Origin: Kryptolebias marmoratus
Lineage: Eukaryota > Chordata > Actinopteri > Cyprinodontiformes > Rivulidae
Length of the DNA stretch: 64,000 bases
Direction: 5' to 3'
Assembly (NCBI RefSeq): GCF_001649575.2
Contig: NC_051431.1
Location: 13,904,555 to 13,968,554, forward strand
Shown: positions 1-26,300 of the stretch, one piece after another
How positions within the stretch are numbered: position 1 is the stretch's first letter
Layout: each line of letters opens with the position of its first letter
Notes under the pieces: model-generated
What the model saw: only the letters and a program-made list of their open reading frames with translations
Database searches by the model: none
What the model was told of the DNA's origin: nothing
Position numbers and translations under genes: made by a program

Positions 1-1315
1 GTAGGCCAGCAAAGCCAGGAAGCAGAAGAAGTGGAGGATGACCTCTTGCTGAGATTATAACTTCTGAAATAACACACAAACTCAGTGGTTAAGGCTTTCA
101 TGAGTAAACGCTGCAAGATGAGGATGGCATTCTTGATGACTTTACAAGCTCTTAAAGGACATACGGGTTTTTGAAGGTCTCATTTGTCATCATGCTTCAC
201 AAATAGGCAACAGCTGTTGCTGCATCCAGCCTAAAGTCTTTCTTATGGATTTTAGATTAGAAGGTGCTCTAAAATAAAATACAGTACAGCCAAATATACA
301 AGTGTTCACTGTTTGGGGATCCTTTTCTCCGGCTTTTGAGTATTATCTTTGTCCTTCTCAGCTTAAATGGATCATCAAGTCATTTTTTGAAATGATGCTC
401 TGTCAAAGAGTCAGCAATAGTACCGTATCTGCAGTGACATCAGTCATGGAGCACATAAATAATAAGAGACAAAAGTCTTTGTCCAGGCTAGGCTAACGAC
501 TAGCCAAACGATCCCCAGCCTCCTGCCAGAAGCAGGAGGTTGAAGCTACAATGGACAAACCCCACCTTTTCAAGTCCCGCTCCTTTGTGTCAACAAATGG
601 GACATTTGTCTGACTAAAATCTAAAAATACACTTCAGATCATGTTTTTCAGGTGTTGATTTTTAATTCACTTAGCTCTTACCTTGCTTCTATATATTCAA
701 ATGTGCATTTTTTCCCCCATACATTTAGTTTTAATTAGTTATTTGAGGCTTAAAGGAAAGTGTCACCTTACACTGTGATTGACAGTGCTTGCAGCCTATT
801 AGTAAGTTGGGAGGCTCTGTAGGCGGGACTTTTGCATTGAGAGGGCCGCTGCACATCCCTAGTGCATAGACACTGCCACCAAAGATGCATTATGACAGCT
901 CCCCAAAAAAATACCCAGACGTTTTGGCTTCAATTGTGACAAATGGAAGAAGACTTTGGCCATCTTTAATAATGTCAGAGGTATATGCTGATGATGCTGG
1001 GAGGCTGCTGAATGTATCAGTTCACCTGATGAGTCCATCTAGTCAGGCCAAATGTTACTCAACTCCTGACACCTTCACAGGCTCAGCACCATAGGCAGAT
1101 ACGCAGTCTGTGCTCCACACATATACATGTGCGTACAAACACAAATGTTGGTTGGTTGAGCTAACAAACGGTGTGATGCAACAGTCGAGGTTTCAAATTG
1201 GTCAACAAAGTGTTTTTTCACACCAGTATGTATTTTTGGAAAGTTGTTAATACGCCTGAGAAATGATCGAAATCAGGCTCTCGTTTGGCTAGCCTTTAGC
1301 CTAGCCTGCTCTATG

Positions 1316-1400
1316 ATTGATGTCACAGCTGATAAGGTACTAACTACTAATAACTATTTGACAGAAAATTGCCAGACTTTCCCTTTCAACTGTTCTTCTG
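1316..1400 (+). repeat. Dispersed repeat shared with the cbl 3'UTR, copy 1
   Basis: CAGCTGATAAGGTACTAACT then ACTAATAACTATTTGACAG and CCAGACTTTCCCTTTCAACT match the block at 19251-19325 with about one change in six. Confidence 0.55.
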
Positions 1401-1750
1401 ACAAGCACTGGTTTATATTGGCTGCGTGTCAAAGTACACTAATCTTATTCATCCATCCATATCCGTTCACTGTCCTCCTTCCTCATTCACTGTTTCCATC
1501 CACACCCACCCCTCGGTCTCCACTCACAGGGTGTGTGCTGTGGTGGTGTGAGGCAGCTGCAGTGTAGCAGCACTTTCATTGCTCACTCTCTCGTGCATGT
1601 CAATTCCCCCTGCCCAGCAGCCGGACACAATCTCCCTCTGTGCTGCCTTTTTAATCGTGGCTTTTTCAGCAGAATGCGTCTAACGCTGGGACAGGCTGTT
1701 GGGTGTGGTGACGTTGCAGGGATCCATTCTCATTTCCTAGTCTCCTTTTT

Positions 1751-1778
1751 GTGTGTGTGTGTGTGTGAGAGAGAGAGC
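1751..1778. repeat. (GT)n(GA)n microsatellite
   Basis: A GT run passes directly into a GA run, in cbl intron 2. Confidence 0.9.
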
Positions 1779-2419
1779 ACTCCCCTCTTACTTTTGTCCT
1801 TCCTTGTTTGCTCTCTTCTCATCTTCCTTATTATGTCATCTTTTCTTTCCCTTTTTTTTCTCCTCTTCCACTCATCAGTCATTTCCTCTTCTCTGTGCTT
1901 GTTGGCCAGCCTATTTCAACTGAGTCAGAATTGTTGGAAGTCCCAGCCAATCTTTCTCATTCATTTTGGGATTTTTATGTGGCTGAGATCTCTGCTGTTT
2001 GTTTTTTTGTTTTTTGGAGCTTGTGACTCTCAGGAATGTAGTTAAGGATGATTCTCTGTAAACAAAATCTCAAACAGACTTTGAACCTTGAGTATATTTT
2101 CACCCTAAGCTATTATTTGATAACGATCATTCACTCATCAACATAGATAAGAAACACTAATCTGCAGTTTTAATATGAAAGTGCACATATGACACTTGGA
2201 TTGTTTTATTTGGGAGGAGAGGCTAACATTTGTATTGCCTCCTGGAGTGTGTGTTTGCATGGGTGTGTCGAGCTAAACAGAGTTTGTTCATCGAAATGAA
2301 AATAAAACTTCATCTTCCCATGGAATTTGTTACCTTTGACATTTCTGTTTGTCTGCCTTTTTCCAATAATTTTATTTGTAGTCCAAGATTATTAGCAGTA
2401 ATGTTTTTTGCACATTTGT

Positions 2420-2600
2420 TTTTCTGTTTGTTAGCTAAATATCTTATGAACCACTGGATGGATTTTGTTGCCCCAGCCAACTAACTTTAAAAACCACAAA
2501 AATCCCTATAACTTAGCCAGTTTTACAGATATTGAGGTAAAATTGTTATCTGTCACGACTACTAATAATGTGTGAAAAAATTCAATTTGGGGGGAGCCAC
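2420..2600 (+). repeat. Dispersed family A, copy 1 (partial)
   Basis: It shares TTAGCTAAATATCTTATGAA, CCACTGGATGGATTTTGTTG and CCAGTTTTACAGATATTGAG with other family A copies. Confidence 0.55.
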
Positions 2601-2797
2601 CAGCATTAAACTAGTATTATTTTAAGATGAAAATATACATTTTTTCATAAGTACTTAATCATCGTGTGGAAATTTTGGGTTTACATAGCTTAACTTTTAG
2701 TCAAATTCAACAGGCCGTGCAATTCATTTTCCATATAAAATGTTGTTTCTTTTTTTTTTTTTTTATCCAAAGGGAAGTTGATGCAGACAGTTTGTAA

Positions 2798-17239
<14,442 letters not shown>

Positions 17240-18662
17240 CACGGCGTCGCGCCCCCGCCCCGCGGCCGCTCGCTTGCCCGCCTACGCTCGGCTCGGCGTG
17301 GCGTGGTTAAAGGGTTGGTGCAGACCGACCTGGAGCCCACGGACTCCAGCACCGTCTCCAGTGTTGGCTGACGCCCTCCGCCCCGACCCCCCCTGAGACG
17401 TTTTTAACCGGCTGTTACTCCAGCGAGCTCACAGCATCTCTGGGACTCCGCGCCCCGCACTCCATACGCTTTCAACTGCATTTGACCCCTTTTTTCTTCT
17501 TCTTCTTAAACTGCTCTAGCAGGCCGCTTTGGTTTCAGTTGCGTCTCCTCTGGACTGAACAAAGGAAGCTCAAAACACCCAGAAGAATCCTGGGAAGACC
17601 GCTTCTCATCTTTCATGTCGAAGCCTCTTGCTGAAATTGTAACCAACACCTCACCAATAGAACTAAAAGTGTATGTCTATATGAAAATTTAATATATAAG
17701 TAAATGTATATTACATGTGTGTAATATATACAGTACGTGCATATACAGTATGTGAAAATAATTCAGTGTGAAGGGTAGCCGTTGGTACAACTATATATGA
17801 CCAGGACAGGAGTCAGATTCCAGGGGGTTTGTGTCTTTCTGTCCGACGGAGGAAGGAAGAGTCTGGGTGACTGCTCACCAGGATGTGTTAGTCAGCAGCA
17901 GCTTGGGGGGGAGGAAAAGCCCCCGTGCGACAGAGCTTTTTCATCATAAATTCAGTCTGAAATGGCCTTTGATTAAGAATATTTTGGTACTTTTTTTATT
18001 TTTCCAACCTGCTTGTTTTGTTGTGTTTTTATATGTCGGCATAGCATGATGATGGTTTCAGGTCTGAGCTCATTTCTGATTGGTCGTGTGCGTTCCTCGT
18101 GTATGTGGGCATGCTTGTGTGTGTGTGTGCTTCAGACCTGCTCCTCGTGAAGACCCCCCTCCACCCCATCCACCCCTCCACATCACGAATGTGGAATTCC
18201 AGTCTGCGTACTCAGACTCGCGTTCTGCAAACGTACCGCTGCTCTACGTTATAAAGGCGGGGCCTTGTGTAGCTGTAGAGCCCGGCGGTGAGATTATGGC
18301 GATGACCCTGCAGTGCCAGACGGGCTCGTGTCGTGGGATCCGTGGTGGCTGATGAGGTTGTTGGGTTTTATTTTTTTGTTTTTTCTTCACTGGCTGGTTC
18401 AGGTTTCTGTCTCCAGCTCAGTCCGGTGTTACGAAACAAACAAACAACAAAAAAAGTCATTGATTTACTTTAATATATTATTGTCATATGATCATAAATA
18501 TTATTATAATTAATTCAGAAGTGTTTCACTGCTGCTACTCTTGTTAGTGCTAAACAATTAAGCCTTAAATGTACATTTGTGAATAGTGTTTACCGTCGTC
18601 TTGTTTCTTTAAAGTGACAGTATCATTTTGGTTTTCCAGTCCGTAATGTAGCATACTTGAAA

Positions 18663-18668
18663 AATAAA
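18663..18668 (+). terminator. cbl: candidate proximal poly(A) signal of cbl
   Basis: A canonical AATAAA lies 1.4 kb after the cbl stop codon, with T-rich sequence downstream (from about 18708). It may yield a short 3'UTR form. Confidence 0.45.
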
Positions 18669-19250
18669 AGCAGCTCTCAAGCTGTTGACTCATTAGTGTT
18701 TTAACTTTTCCTTTTTGTTTGTTTTAATCATTTCTTTTTTTTATCGATTCTTTACGGGGAAAAAAAACAAATCTGGTTCCTCAGTTTAGGAAACCGTCCA
18801 CCTTAAGGCTTTAGAAAAGCTGTTCTGTCAAAGAGTTATTAATAGTTACCTTTTTCTGAGAGGTGATATCAGTGACGGGACAGAAAGTCTGAAGAAAAGG
18901 CCAGAAGTCTTCCTGTAGAGCTAACAGACCGGGGCTCCTTTTGTTCCATCTTTCAGGCTTTTAGACTCTTTTGAGACTAAAAATGTCCCACCTGTGTGAA
19001 CGGGGTCCTTGTTGCGACCCGAGCGTCGGCCACCTGAGGCTGTGCGCTGACACGGACGCTGTCGGGTTGAGAAAACGAGCAGTGTCTGGCAAAAGTGTTA
19101 AAGTTTGATATTAGCTGATGTAGCGTTCGTTTACACCTGTGGGACATTTTTCAGGAAGAGTTGTTTTATAAACCATATAAAAGAGGCCCCTGGTTTGGCC
19201 GCACAGCCTGGCCGAGAGGAAAACTTCTGCTCTTTTCTCCATTTTCTTCA

Positions 19251-19325
19251 GCTGATAAGGCGCCAACGACTGATAACTAATTTGAGGGAACGTGACTTCA
19301 AAAATCACCAGACTGTCCCTTTAAC
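19251..19325 (+). repeat. Same repeat, copy 2, inside cbl 3'UTR
   Basis: CAGCTGATAAGGCGCCAACG then ACTGATAACTAATTTGAGGG and CCAGACTGTCCCTTTAACTC align with 1328-1400. The similarity may extend upstream to about 18820 and 395 (CTGTCAAAGAGT). Confidence 0.55.
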
Positions 19326-21542
19326 TCTGTGTTTGGCTGGGCTTTCAGTGTGGAAGTAGAATTAAGGTTTAGGGACTGTCTACAAAAAGCAACACCTGCC
19401 TAAAAAAAAATAAAAGATTTCTTTTTTTACCAGTTCAATTAGAAACCTGCAGGTTTGTAGGAGAATTTCTGTCCGTGTTTCTCTACGAGCTCGACCAGCT
19501 CAGAGCCTAAATAGGTTGTTTTTAATTAGGTTGTAGTTTTTCTACAGTTGAGGCGAGATGTTCATGGTTTGTTGATTTGTTTGAAAGTAGGAATTTGGTG
19601 TCTTTTCTGCACCCGGACTAGAACCTGCTGCTTGCTCTCAAACCGAATGTAATCTGCGCCCAGATTAACTGAAATGAGGGGACGGATTTTCACCTTGTCC
19701 TGTTTCTCTCTTGACCCCCACCCCTGACGGCCCCTTGCTGCCTCCGTACTGTAGTGACGGTGAGAAAGCACGTTAAATGCTCCGGTTAGAAAACAAATTC
19801 CCGCTCACATCAGTCCCCCCCTCCCTGTCTGAAAGGGATCGACTGCTGAGGCTTTCTTTTTTCTTTCTTTCTTCTTCTAACGTAGACTCCTGGGTTTGCT
19901 GGCCCCGCCCCAAAGTCTACATTAAAATCAGTATTTGGGCCAACTAAATATTAAAAAAACGAAAAAAATCTAACTCAGGAATAATGTTTGTCTATTTAAA
20001 AAAAAAAAGGAAAAAGGTGACATTTAGCCTCGCTGTTGAACCCCAGAAGAGGCTCGTCGCTTGGTTCAACCTAAAGTTTCTGCTTAACGAAGCCACACAA
20101 ATGGCGTATGACTTCTTCTCCACATCGTAACTTGCACTTGTTGTTTTGTATTGTTTGTTTTTTCATGTTGGCATGACTAGAAACGGCTTTATTTCCAGGT
20201 ACTATGAATGGAAAGGATATATTTCTGCAAGCAGCTTTTAGGTACACGGTAACTTGAGCCTCTCCCAGTATATGAAGAATGTTTTTATCTTTAATTGTTT
20301 TAATATTATTGTTCTTTGGGAAGGTGTCAGTCAGTCCCAGCTGTCTTGCCATCCTCTTAGTGCTTTTTTTTGTTTTCCTAGTTGCCTTGAGACACTTTTT
20401 GAATGATGGGCGATGATGAACAGGGAGGTCTGTGGTCCTCCATACTGTATCGATGTTCATGTTTCAGGACAGCGTGTCATTCTCATGTAATATTAACCGT
20501 TATTTTTTTACATTTTTTTGCACAGCATACCAATTCGTGCTTTGATACTGTCACTCTAAAGAAAAGCTAGCTGTATAAAGTTGATACAAAAAGGAGGGAA
20601 AAGAGAAAAAAACAAACGGTTGAGTTTGTGTCGCATTCCTGTAAATGTATTTTTTGTTCCTAAGTTTTTTGTTTACTTGTCTGATTATTTCCATGACCTG
20701 TGCCATATGTTAAGAGCTCCTCACCGAGGTTCTTACCGTTTTAATTTTATTTTATTTCGAAAAAGCCTTGATCATTGGAAAGCGTTCGTAGGTATTGATC
20801 TCTGAAGGACGGGTTGCGCGGTAATGTTCGCACGAATCTGTCCTCTGCCTCTTCAGCCGCGTCCGGCCTCATCTGTGAAACATTTCAGTGTCCGTTTGAT
20901 AACTTCTCATCCGCCTCCCCGCCTCTGATCCATGCTCAGATCCCTCCTGATGCCCTCACCGCCCCCCGCCCCTCTCCATCACTGTCAGGTCCACTGTTGG
21001 GGTGTTTTAATTTCCTGCCAGCAGAGGGGGCTGTTGCTCTGTGTTGCTGCATTTTATCCTCCTCAGTACAAAAAAAAAAAAGAGGCATTCTTTTTTTTTG
21101 TTGTCGATGGTTTTTAAAGCTCATATCAATTTGGAAGTATGCACATTGCTGTTAATAAAATGTCAACAAAAGCACCACACGCCTCAAGTACTTCATCAGA
21201 CATTAAGCTCGGCGTTACATTTATGGAAACTGCTTGTATTAGAGTTTAAACTATCTGAACGGAATAGGGATTTATCCTGGTCATTAGAGCATACTGAAGC
21301 CCTTTGAAGGACTCTTTCTGTTCATGCAGAACTGGAGGAGAAGATTAAGAACACGGTAAAAGCAGATATTTGCGGAACAGGACAGCTTCAGTCCTTCAGG
21401 ATTATTTTTGTTTCGTCTATCAGAAGATAATCAAGCAACTTGCTTTCCAATGTACTCTGTTATTACATTTAAAAAACCACAATGTGATCAGGATGCTGCC
21501 TTCAGCAGATCAGGTGACTGTCTCTAAACTGTTACGTAACCC

Positions 21543-21548
21543 AATAAA
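21543..21548 (+). terminator. cbl: candidate distal poly(A) signal of cbl
   Basis: AATAAA followed by a TGTGTAG stretch. It is the last canonical signal on this strand before the opposing mcam 3' end. Another AATAAA occurs at 21154-21159. Confidence 0.45.
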
Positions 21549-21727
21549 TGTGTAGATTCTTTAGGAAAGGGACGGTTTGGATCCACAGGAGCAGGGCGGT
21601 GATGAAAAAAACATGCTTTAGCTGTTTGAATGTGACACCTGGCTTCTTCAGTTTCCATAATTCTTCCAATAAATCTACTAAAGATTAAATTAATTTAGTA
21701 GTTTTTAAAAGAAAATTAAAAATTTTG

Positions 21728-21912
21728 CTGGGCTTGTAGCTGAGTCATTCACAAACACTTACTTGGAGCAGGATATGTTGTGATATTCCATAAAAACGTG
21801 AATCGGCTCATTTTCAAGGTTTGACCAAAATGGCTGTCATCTCTCACCATAAGCTGGTATTAGTCTACACCTCAGGCATGAAAGGTAGCGGGCAATATGC
21901 ATCCTTTCTTTA
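21728..21912 (+). repeat. Dispersed family A, copy 2
   Basis: It shares TTTTCAAGGTTTGACCAAAA, CATGAAAGGTAGCGGGCAAT and ATGCATCCTTTCTTTAA with the copies at 48465 and 52832. It lies between the predicted cbl and mcam 3' ends. Confidence 0.6.
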
Positions 21913-22020
21913 ATTTTTTAACCACAAACTTAATGAAATTAACAACAGAAATTATAAATAACGTTCCTTTTAAAGAAGTTATAAACTGCTCTGTCACACC
22001 CATTCATTAGCTTTACCTGC

Positions 22021-22067
22021 TTTATTACATAAAACTAAACACATTAAGCACATGATTTTACTTTATT
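22021..22067 (-). terminator. mcam: candidate poly(A) signals of mcam
   Basis: Two AATAAA motifs on the minus strand (plus-strand TTTATT at 22062-22067 and 22021-22026) lie about 1.2 kb after the last mcam coding sequence. They would put the mcam 3' end about 0.5 kb from that of cbl. Confidence 0.45.
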
Positions 22068-23059
22068 TGGTAGCATTTGTCAAAAAATAAAAATGGAAAC
22101 AAGAAGTTTGTTGGTAATTGCAGTTTACTTCATAACTCCAAGGCTTTAAAAGGCGTTTTAAAACATCCTAAAACAGTTAACGTTTGTTAAAAACAGAACG
22201 GAAGGAAGTGGACGACTGCGTGGTCGTCTCCAGACCTAAGTTACGTGTCGAGTCGCAGTCATTTCCCCCTCCTCAGTAGTCAGATACTGTGGAAAGTTAA
22301 AGATTTAAATGCAGTTTAAGGCGTTGAGTCCGAGGGGGATTCTGCAGCTCAGGTTTCAGTCGATAACGTGACTTCATTTGACAGAAACGCGTCTTCGCCT
22401 CGCAACGAGGACGACTTCACGCCGTGGTTCTGTTCTACCTTCGTCCTACGGATAAAAACAGCTCACAACACATGAAGTACAGTAACATTAAACAGCTGTT
22501 TTACATGAGAGAAACAACACGACTGCATGAATATTCACCCAAAAAAAAAAATCAAATTTAAACTAAAACATCAGTGCGCAGAAAATAAATACAAACAAAA
22601 CTAACAGTACAAAATGTGGAGTTTCTGCAAGGCTTTGAACGGCACTTCTAAAAGGCATCCGCAACTTTATGGCTTGACTTACCCCCTCGATGCTTCAAGT
22701 CAAAAAATAAAAAATAAAATAACATTAAATTGTGCTGCAAATTATTCAGCAATCTCAAAAACTACCTTCTTTAAACTAGACGAACTGTAAAAACGAGGGT
22801 TAAGATGGGGGAAAAATGTGAATTATTTGTGGTTGTGCGAAGCGGCTGAGAAGGTGAGGCGTCCGAAACGAAACTTTCAGTGTGCAGACTGAAACAGAAA
22901 AAACTCATTTAAGAAGTCCATTTTTCTCTGGCTCCTCTTTTTTTCTCCATAGAAAAGCACCAAAACTTAAAAAAAAAAAAAGAAAACAATCTGGTCATTT
23001 CGTTTTTTGGTTGCTTTTTATATGCTGTTATTTTAAATAAAGAAATATTTATATTTTTT

Positions 23060-23084
23060 TTATATATATATATATATACACACA
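23060..23084. repeat. (TA)n(CA)n in mcam 3'UTR
   Basis: TA repeats followed by a short CA run, preceded by a poly(T) stretch. Confidence 0.85.
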
Positions 23085-23279
23085 GATTATAATATGTACA
23101 CTAACGGAGCTTCTTCAGTGATTGCTTTTTGCCTGAGGTGGTGCTAATTCATATATAAAAACAGTCCCTGTCAGCTTTGTGCTCTAAATATTGTTCTCTG
23201 GACAATCAGCAGTTTCTAAGGCTCGCAGGTTACAGTCAAGAGTTCGTCTTTGGTTTGGAGTTTGGAGTCTTCAGCAGAG

Positions 23280-23306
23280 TTACGTGACGGAGCTCGAAGA
23301 TGATGT
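23280..23306 (-). CDS. mcam: mcam candidate final coding exon
   Basis: Human MCAM ends GDQ|GEKYIDLRH. No GEKYIDLRH-like segment is found in phase here. The best acceptor is cccacacccaccag at 23307-23320 after a long pyrimidine tract; in phase 0 it adds TSSSSSVT and TAA. A second strong acceptor, tttctccctctcag ending at 23472, is open in the same frame to the same TAA and would add 63 residues. Splicing at 23545 would meet TGA at once. This call is tentative. Confidence 0.3.
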   Translation of the reverse strand, partial: TSSSSSVT

Positions 23307-26300
23307 CTGGTGGGTGTGGGAGGAAGAGTGAAGGATGGCAAGCAAAAGCTTCAGCTTTGAGGGGAAAAAAAAAAAAAAAATGCCCATCGTGACGCGAGCG
23401 GACATGATTTCTGCGCCGTAGCTCCGGAGTTGCGGTTGGAGGAGGCTTGAAGGCATCTGGGGGACCGAGGCCTGAGAGGGAGAAACGGGAGCAGCTGTCG
23501 GCGCCTGCAGTCGCCTCCTTCCTTCTGCACGGGCAGGTACTCACCGCCCGTCACTTTACTTCAGAGGGTGAACACAGACACAATGAGAAACATGGGGAGA
23601 GGCGGGGGGCGGTTACAGGACATGGAATTATCAGAGCGCAGAAACCAGACGAGCTGGGCTGGACTCGGATCGGGTCAGATCTCTCACCTGGTCGCCTGGA
23701 GGCTGTTTGTCTCCGTTAACGCCGAGGAGGATGGCCTCCTCCGTGTTGTCGCTCTTCATCTCCACCACGATGTTGTCTCTGCTGGACTTCTCCCTGGTGC
23801 TTCGGCAGGAAGAAGAAACGTGGCGCAGATGAGCGACAGGCGCTCCCAAACACATCAGTAACTTGGACACAAACTAACTGACTCACCAGCCTGACCTCAG
23901 TCGAGATTCTTTAAGATCTTCTAATAATTTCAGACACACAGTTTGCTTTTTGACAACGTAAACATTGTACCAAGATATTTATTTATTTTTATCTATTTAA
24001 AAAAAGTGCCATCAGTGAAATCTGTCCTAGGTTGAAGTTTGGTTTTATGCCATTCTGTCAGGGTCAACACGAGAAGACGTTTGCTCTCCTTGGAAAAAAA
24101 AAAAAGTCTTCACACCACTGGAACTATTCCACATTTTGTCAAGTTTCAACCACCAACATAAAATGATTTTACAGGGATTTTAGATAATGGACCAACACAA
24201 AATGGTGCACCAGTGGTGAAATCGTTTTATAATTTTTTCAAAAAGTAAAACTCTGAAAAGCGTAGAGTGCGTTTGTGTTCAGACCAGAACTGAAATCTGG
24301 TGCAACTAGTTGCCTTCAAATGTCACCTGATCAGCAGAGTCCACCTGTGAGTGATTTAACTTTAGTATAAATCCAGCTGCTCCCTGAAGGTTCGTTACAG
24401 AACATCAGTGATCAAACAGCATCGTGAAGACCAAGGAACGCAGCAGACGAGTCAGGGATGAAGTTGTTGAGAAGTTTAAAGCTGGGTTTGGTTCTGAAAC
24501 AATATCCCGAACATTGAGCGTCTCACAGAGCTCTGTTCGGTCTATTACCAAAACATGGCCGTCCGGCTAAACTGACAGGCCGGGCAAGGAGAGCATGAAT
24601 CTGAGAAGCAGCCAAGAAGCCTGTGGTAACTCTGAAGGCGACTGCCGATGTGGACTGGTAGCTCTGTGGTCCAGCGCTGTAATCTGTACGCTCCGTGAGT
24701 ATGAGATCAATGTTTAAACTGAGCTGAACCAAACAATTTGAACACGTTTAATACCTTCCAGCAGGACAACGACCCGAATGTTAGACCGGACCTAAATCCA
24801 ACTGAGACCCTGCGGAAAGACTGGAAACCTCTGCTCACATAATTCTCAAGGAAGAGGGAGGAAACGTTTCAGCCTCTTCAGTAGATGTGCAAAGCTGGTA
24901 GAGACAAACAAATCGTTTTTCATCCACTTTACCATTATGGATCACTTTGTGTTGGTTTGTCACATAAAATCCCAATAAAATACCTTGAAGTCTGTGGTCG
25001 TCACTTGACAAAATGTGGAAAAGCTCGAGGGGTGTGAATACTTCTTTTTAAGGCCCTTGTAAATGGTGCGCATGTCAGCAAACATCCCTCATCAACGGGG
25101 AGATGCTCAAGTCAGGTCCTGGTGCCTTATTCTGGTTTTTACTGCAACATTTTGTTAGAAAAGGAAACAAAAAAACAGAAAAAAGCTTTCTAACAATTAT
25201 TTTTTAATCTAATCTGAAATCATAAACACAACAGTTAAAAATTCAGGTCAGACTTTCCCCTTACATGTCTTGCTTCCCGGACCGGTTGCAGATTTTGCCC
25301 TTTTTGTACAGGAAGTAGAGCACGCTGCCCAAGATGGCCAGCAGCAGGATGCAGATGATGATGACTGCGATTATAACGCCCTTGCTCTCTGGTGGAGAAG
25401 AAAGAAGGAAAAAAACAAACAAACAAAAAAATTAATCACTGCAAGTGAATTGCGAACGAGAGGACAGATGCGAGGGCAGGAGAACCCGATGAGAGGTGCG
25501 GGTGCGACAGCTAGAGTTTTCTAAAGAGAGAGTGTAGCGCTATAGCGTCATTCGGGTGACCTAAATCTGGCAACTCAAAGGTCGGGAGGAAAGAAGGGGT
25601 GAAAACACCGATTCGGATGGTAGGAAGGCGTGGTGTGTTCGCACAACTAAACAGCATGACAGCATGCAGAGGAAGAGGTGAAGATGATGACGTGTTCTGC
25701 AGCAGAGAGGCGTCTGCTGCAGGCGAGTCAGGGAGGTGGTGCGGAGCAGAAGGAAGCTTGTTGCTTTTCTGAGAGGATCTGCAGCTACGCAACATACAAA
25801 CCTGTCTTGGTTTTCTTGGATGTGGTGGGTGTTTCTGTTTTGACTGAGAAAAACCAAATGAGCACAGTTATCAGCGGGCTTAGGAAGTAAACTGATTCCA
25901 GCAGGCCACACACACACACAGAGTTCAATTTCTATTTGCAATTTAAAATATAGTTCTGCTGAAAAGTTATGGACAATGAATATGTTACCTATTTAAAATC
26001 TAAAACAACCTCAGTTTGGAGAAATGGAGATTAATTCTGTCTTACTTCAGTCTCGAGGGTTGAATAGAGGGAAAATACTATTTTTCCAAATCTTTACATC
26101 ACCGTCAATCTAACACTACGCAACTATTTCCAGTTATTTCTGTGGTGATCAGTGTGTGCAAATAGCTGCAGCGCTAACAGCACAACTGAAGCAGGAATTT
26201 CGTAGTATTTTTGCGGGAATACCCGTGTAGTGTGAAAGGACAACGGAAAGGTTTATAAAATAACATTTGCATGAACCATTATGAATTTTATTTAGAATAG

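Larger units (their letters stand above)
17240..21570 (+). other. cbl: cbl 3'UTR (predicted)
   Basis: The first ~200 bases are GC-rich, then the stretch turns AT-rich. Poly(A) signals are seen at 18663-18668 and near 21154 and 21543. The 3' limit is inferred from the last of these and the approach of the opposing mcam gene. A decayed repeat copy lies at about 19100-19330. No further ORF looks real. A long 3'UTR fits known vertebrate CBL transcripts. Confidence 0.6.
22020..23279 (-). other. mcam: mcam 3'UTR (predicted)
   Basis: This stretch has no credible ORF. It contains a (TA)n run at 23060-23084 and A-rich tracts. The upper border depends on which final exon of mcam is used, and the lower border on the poly(A) signals near 22021-22067. 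Confidence 0.5.

Noticed and set aside
1533..2045. 170-residue open frame in cbl intron 2
   Set aside because: Pyrimidine-rich sequence read as Leu/Ser/Phe, crosses a microsatellite, no homology to Cbl or any family I know.
23280..23300. FELRH on the minus strand resembling human IDLRH
   Set aside because: It is out of phase with exon 16 for the available acceptor, and the frame runs on past RH. Probably chance.
23351..23554. TGGEYLPVQK reading near mcam exon 16 as the lost GEKY end
   Set aside because: GEY resembles GEKY, but no acceptor gives that frame from a phase 0 donor; the following residues show no similarity to YIDLRH.
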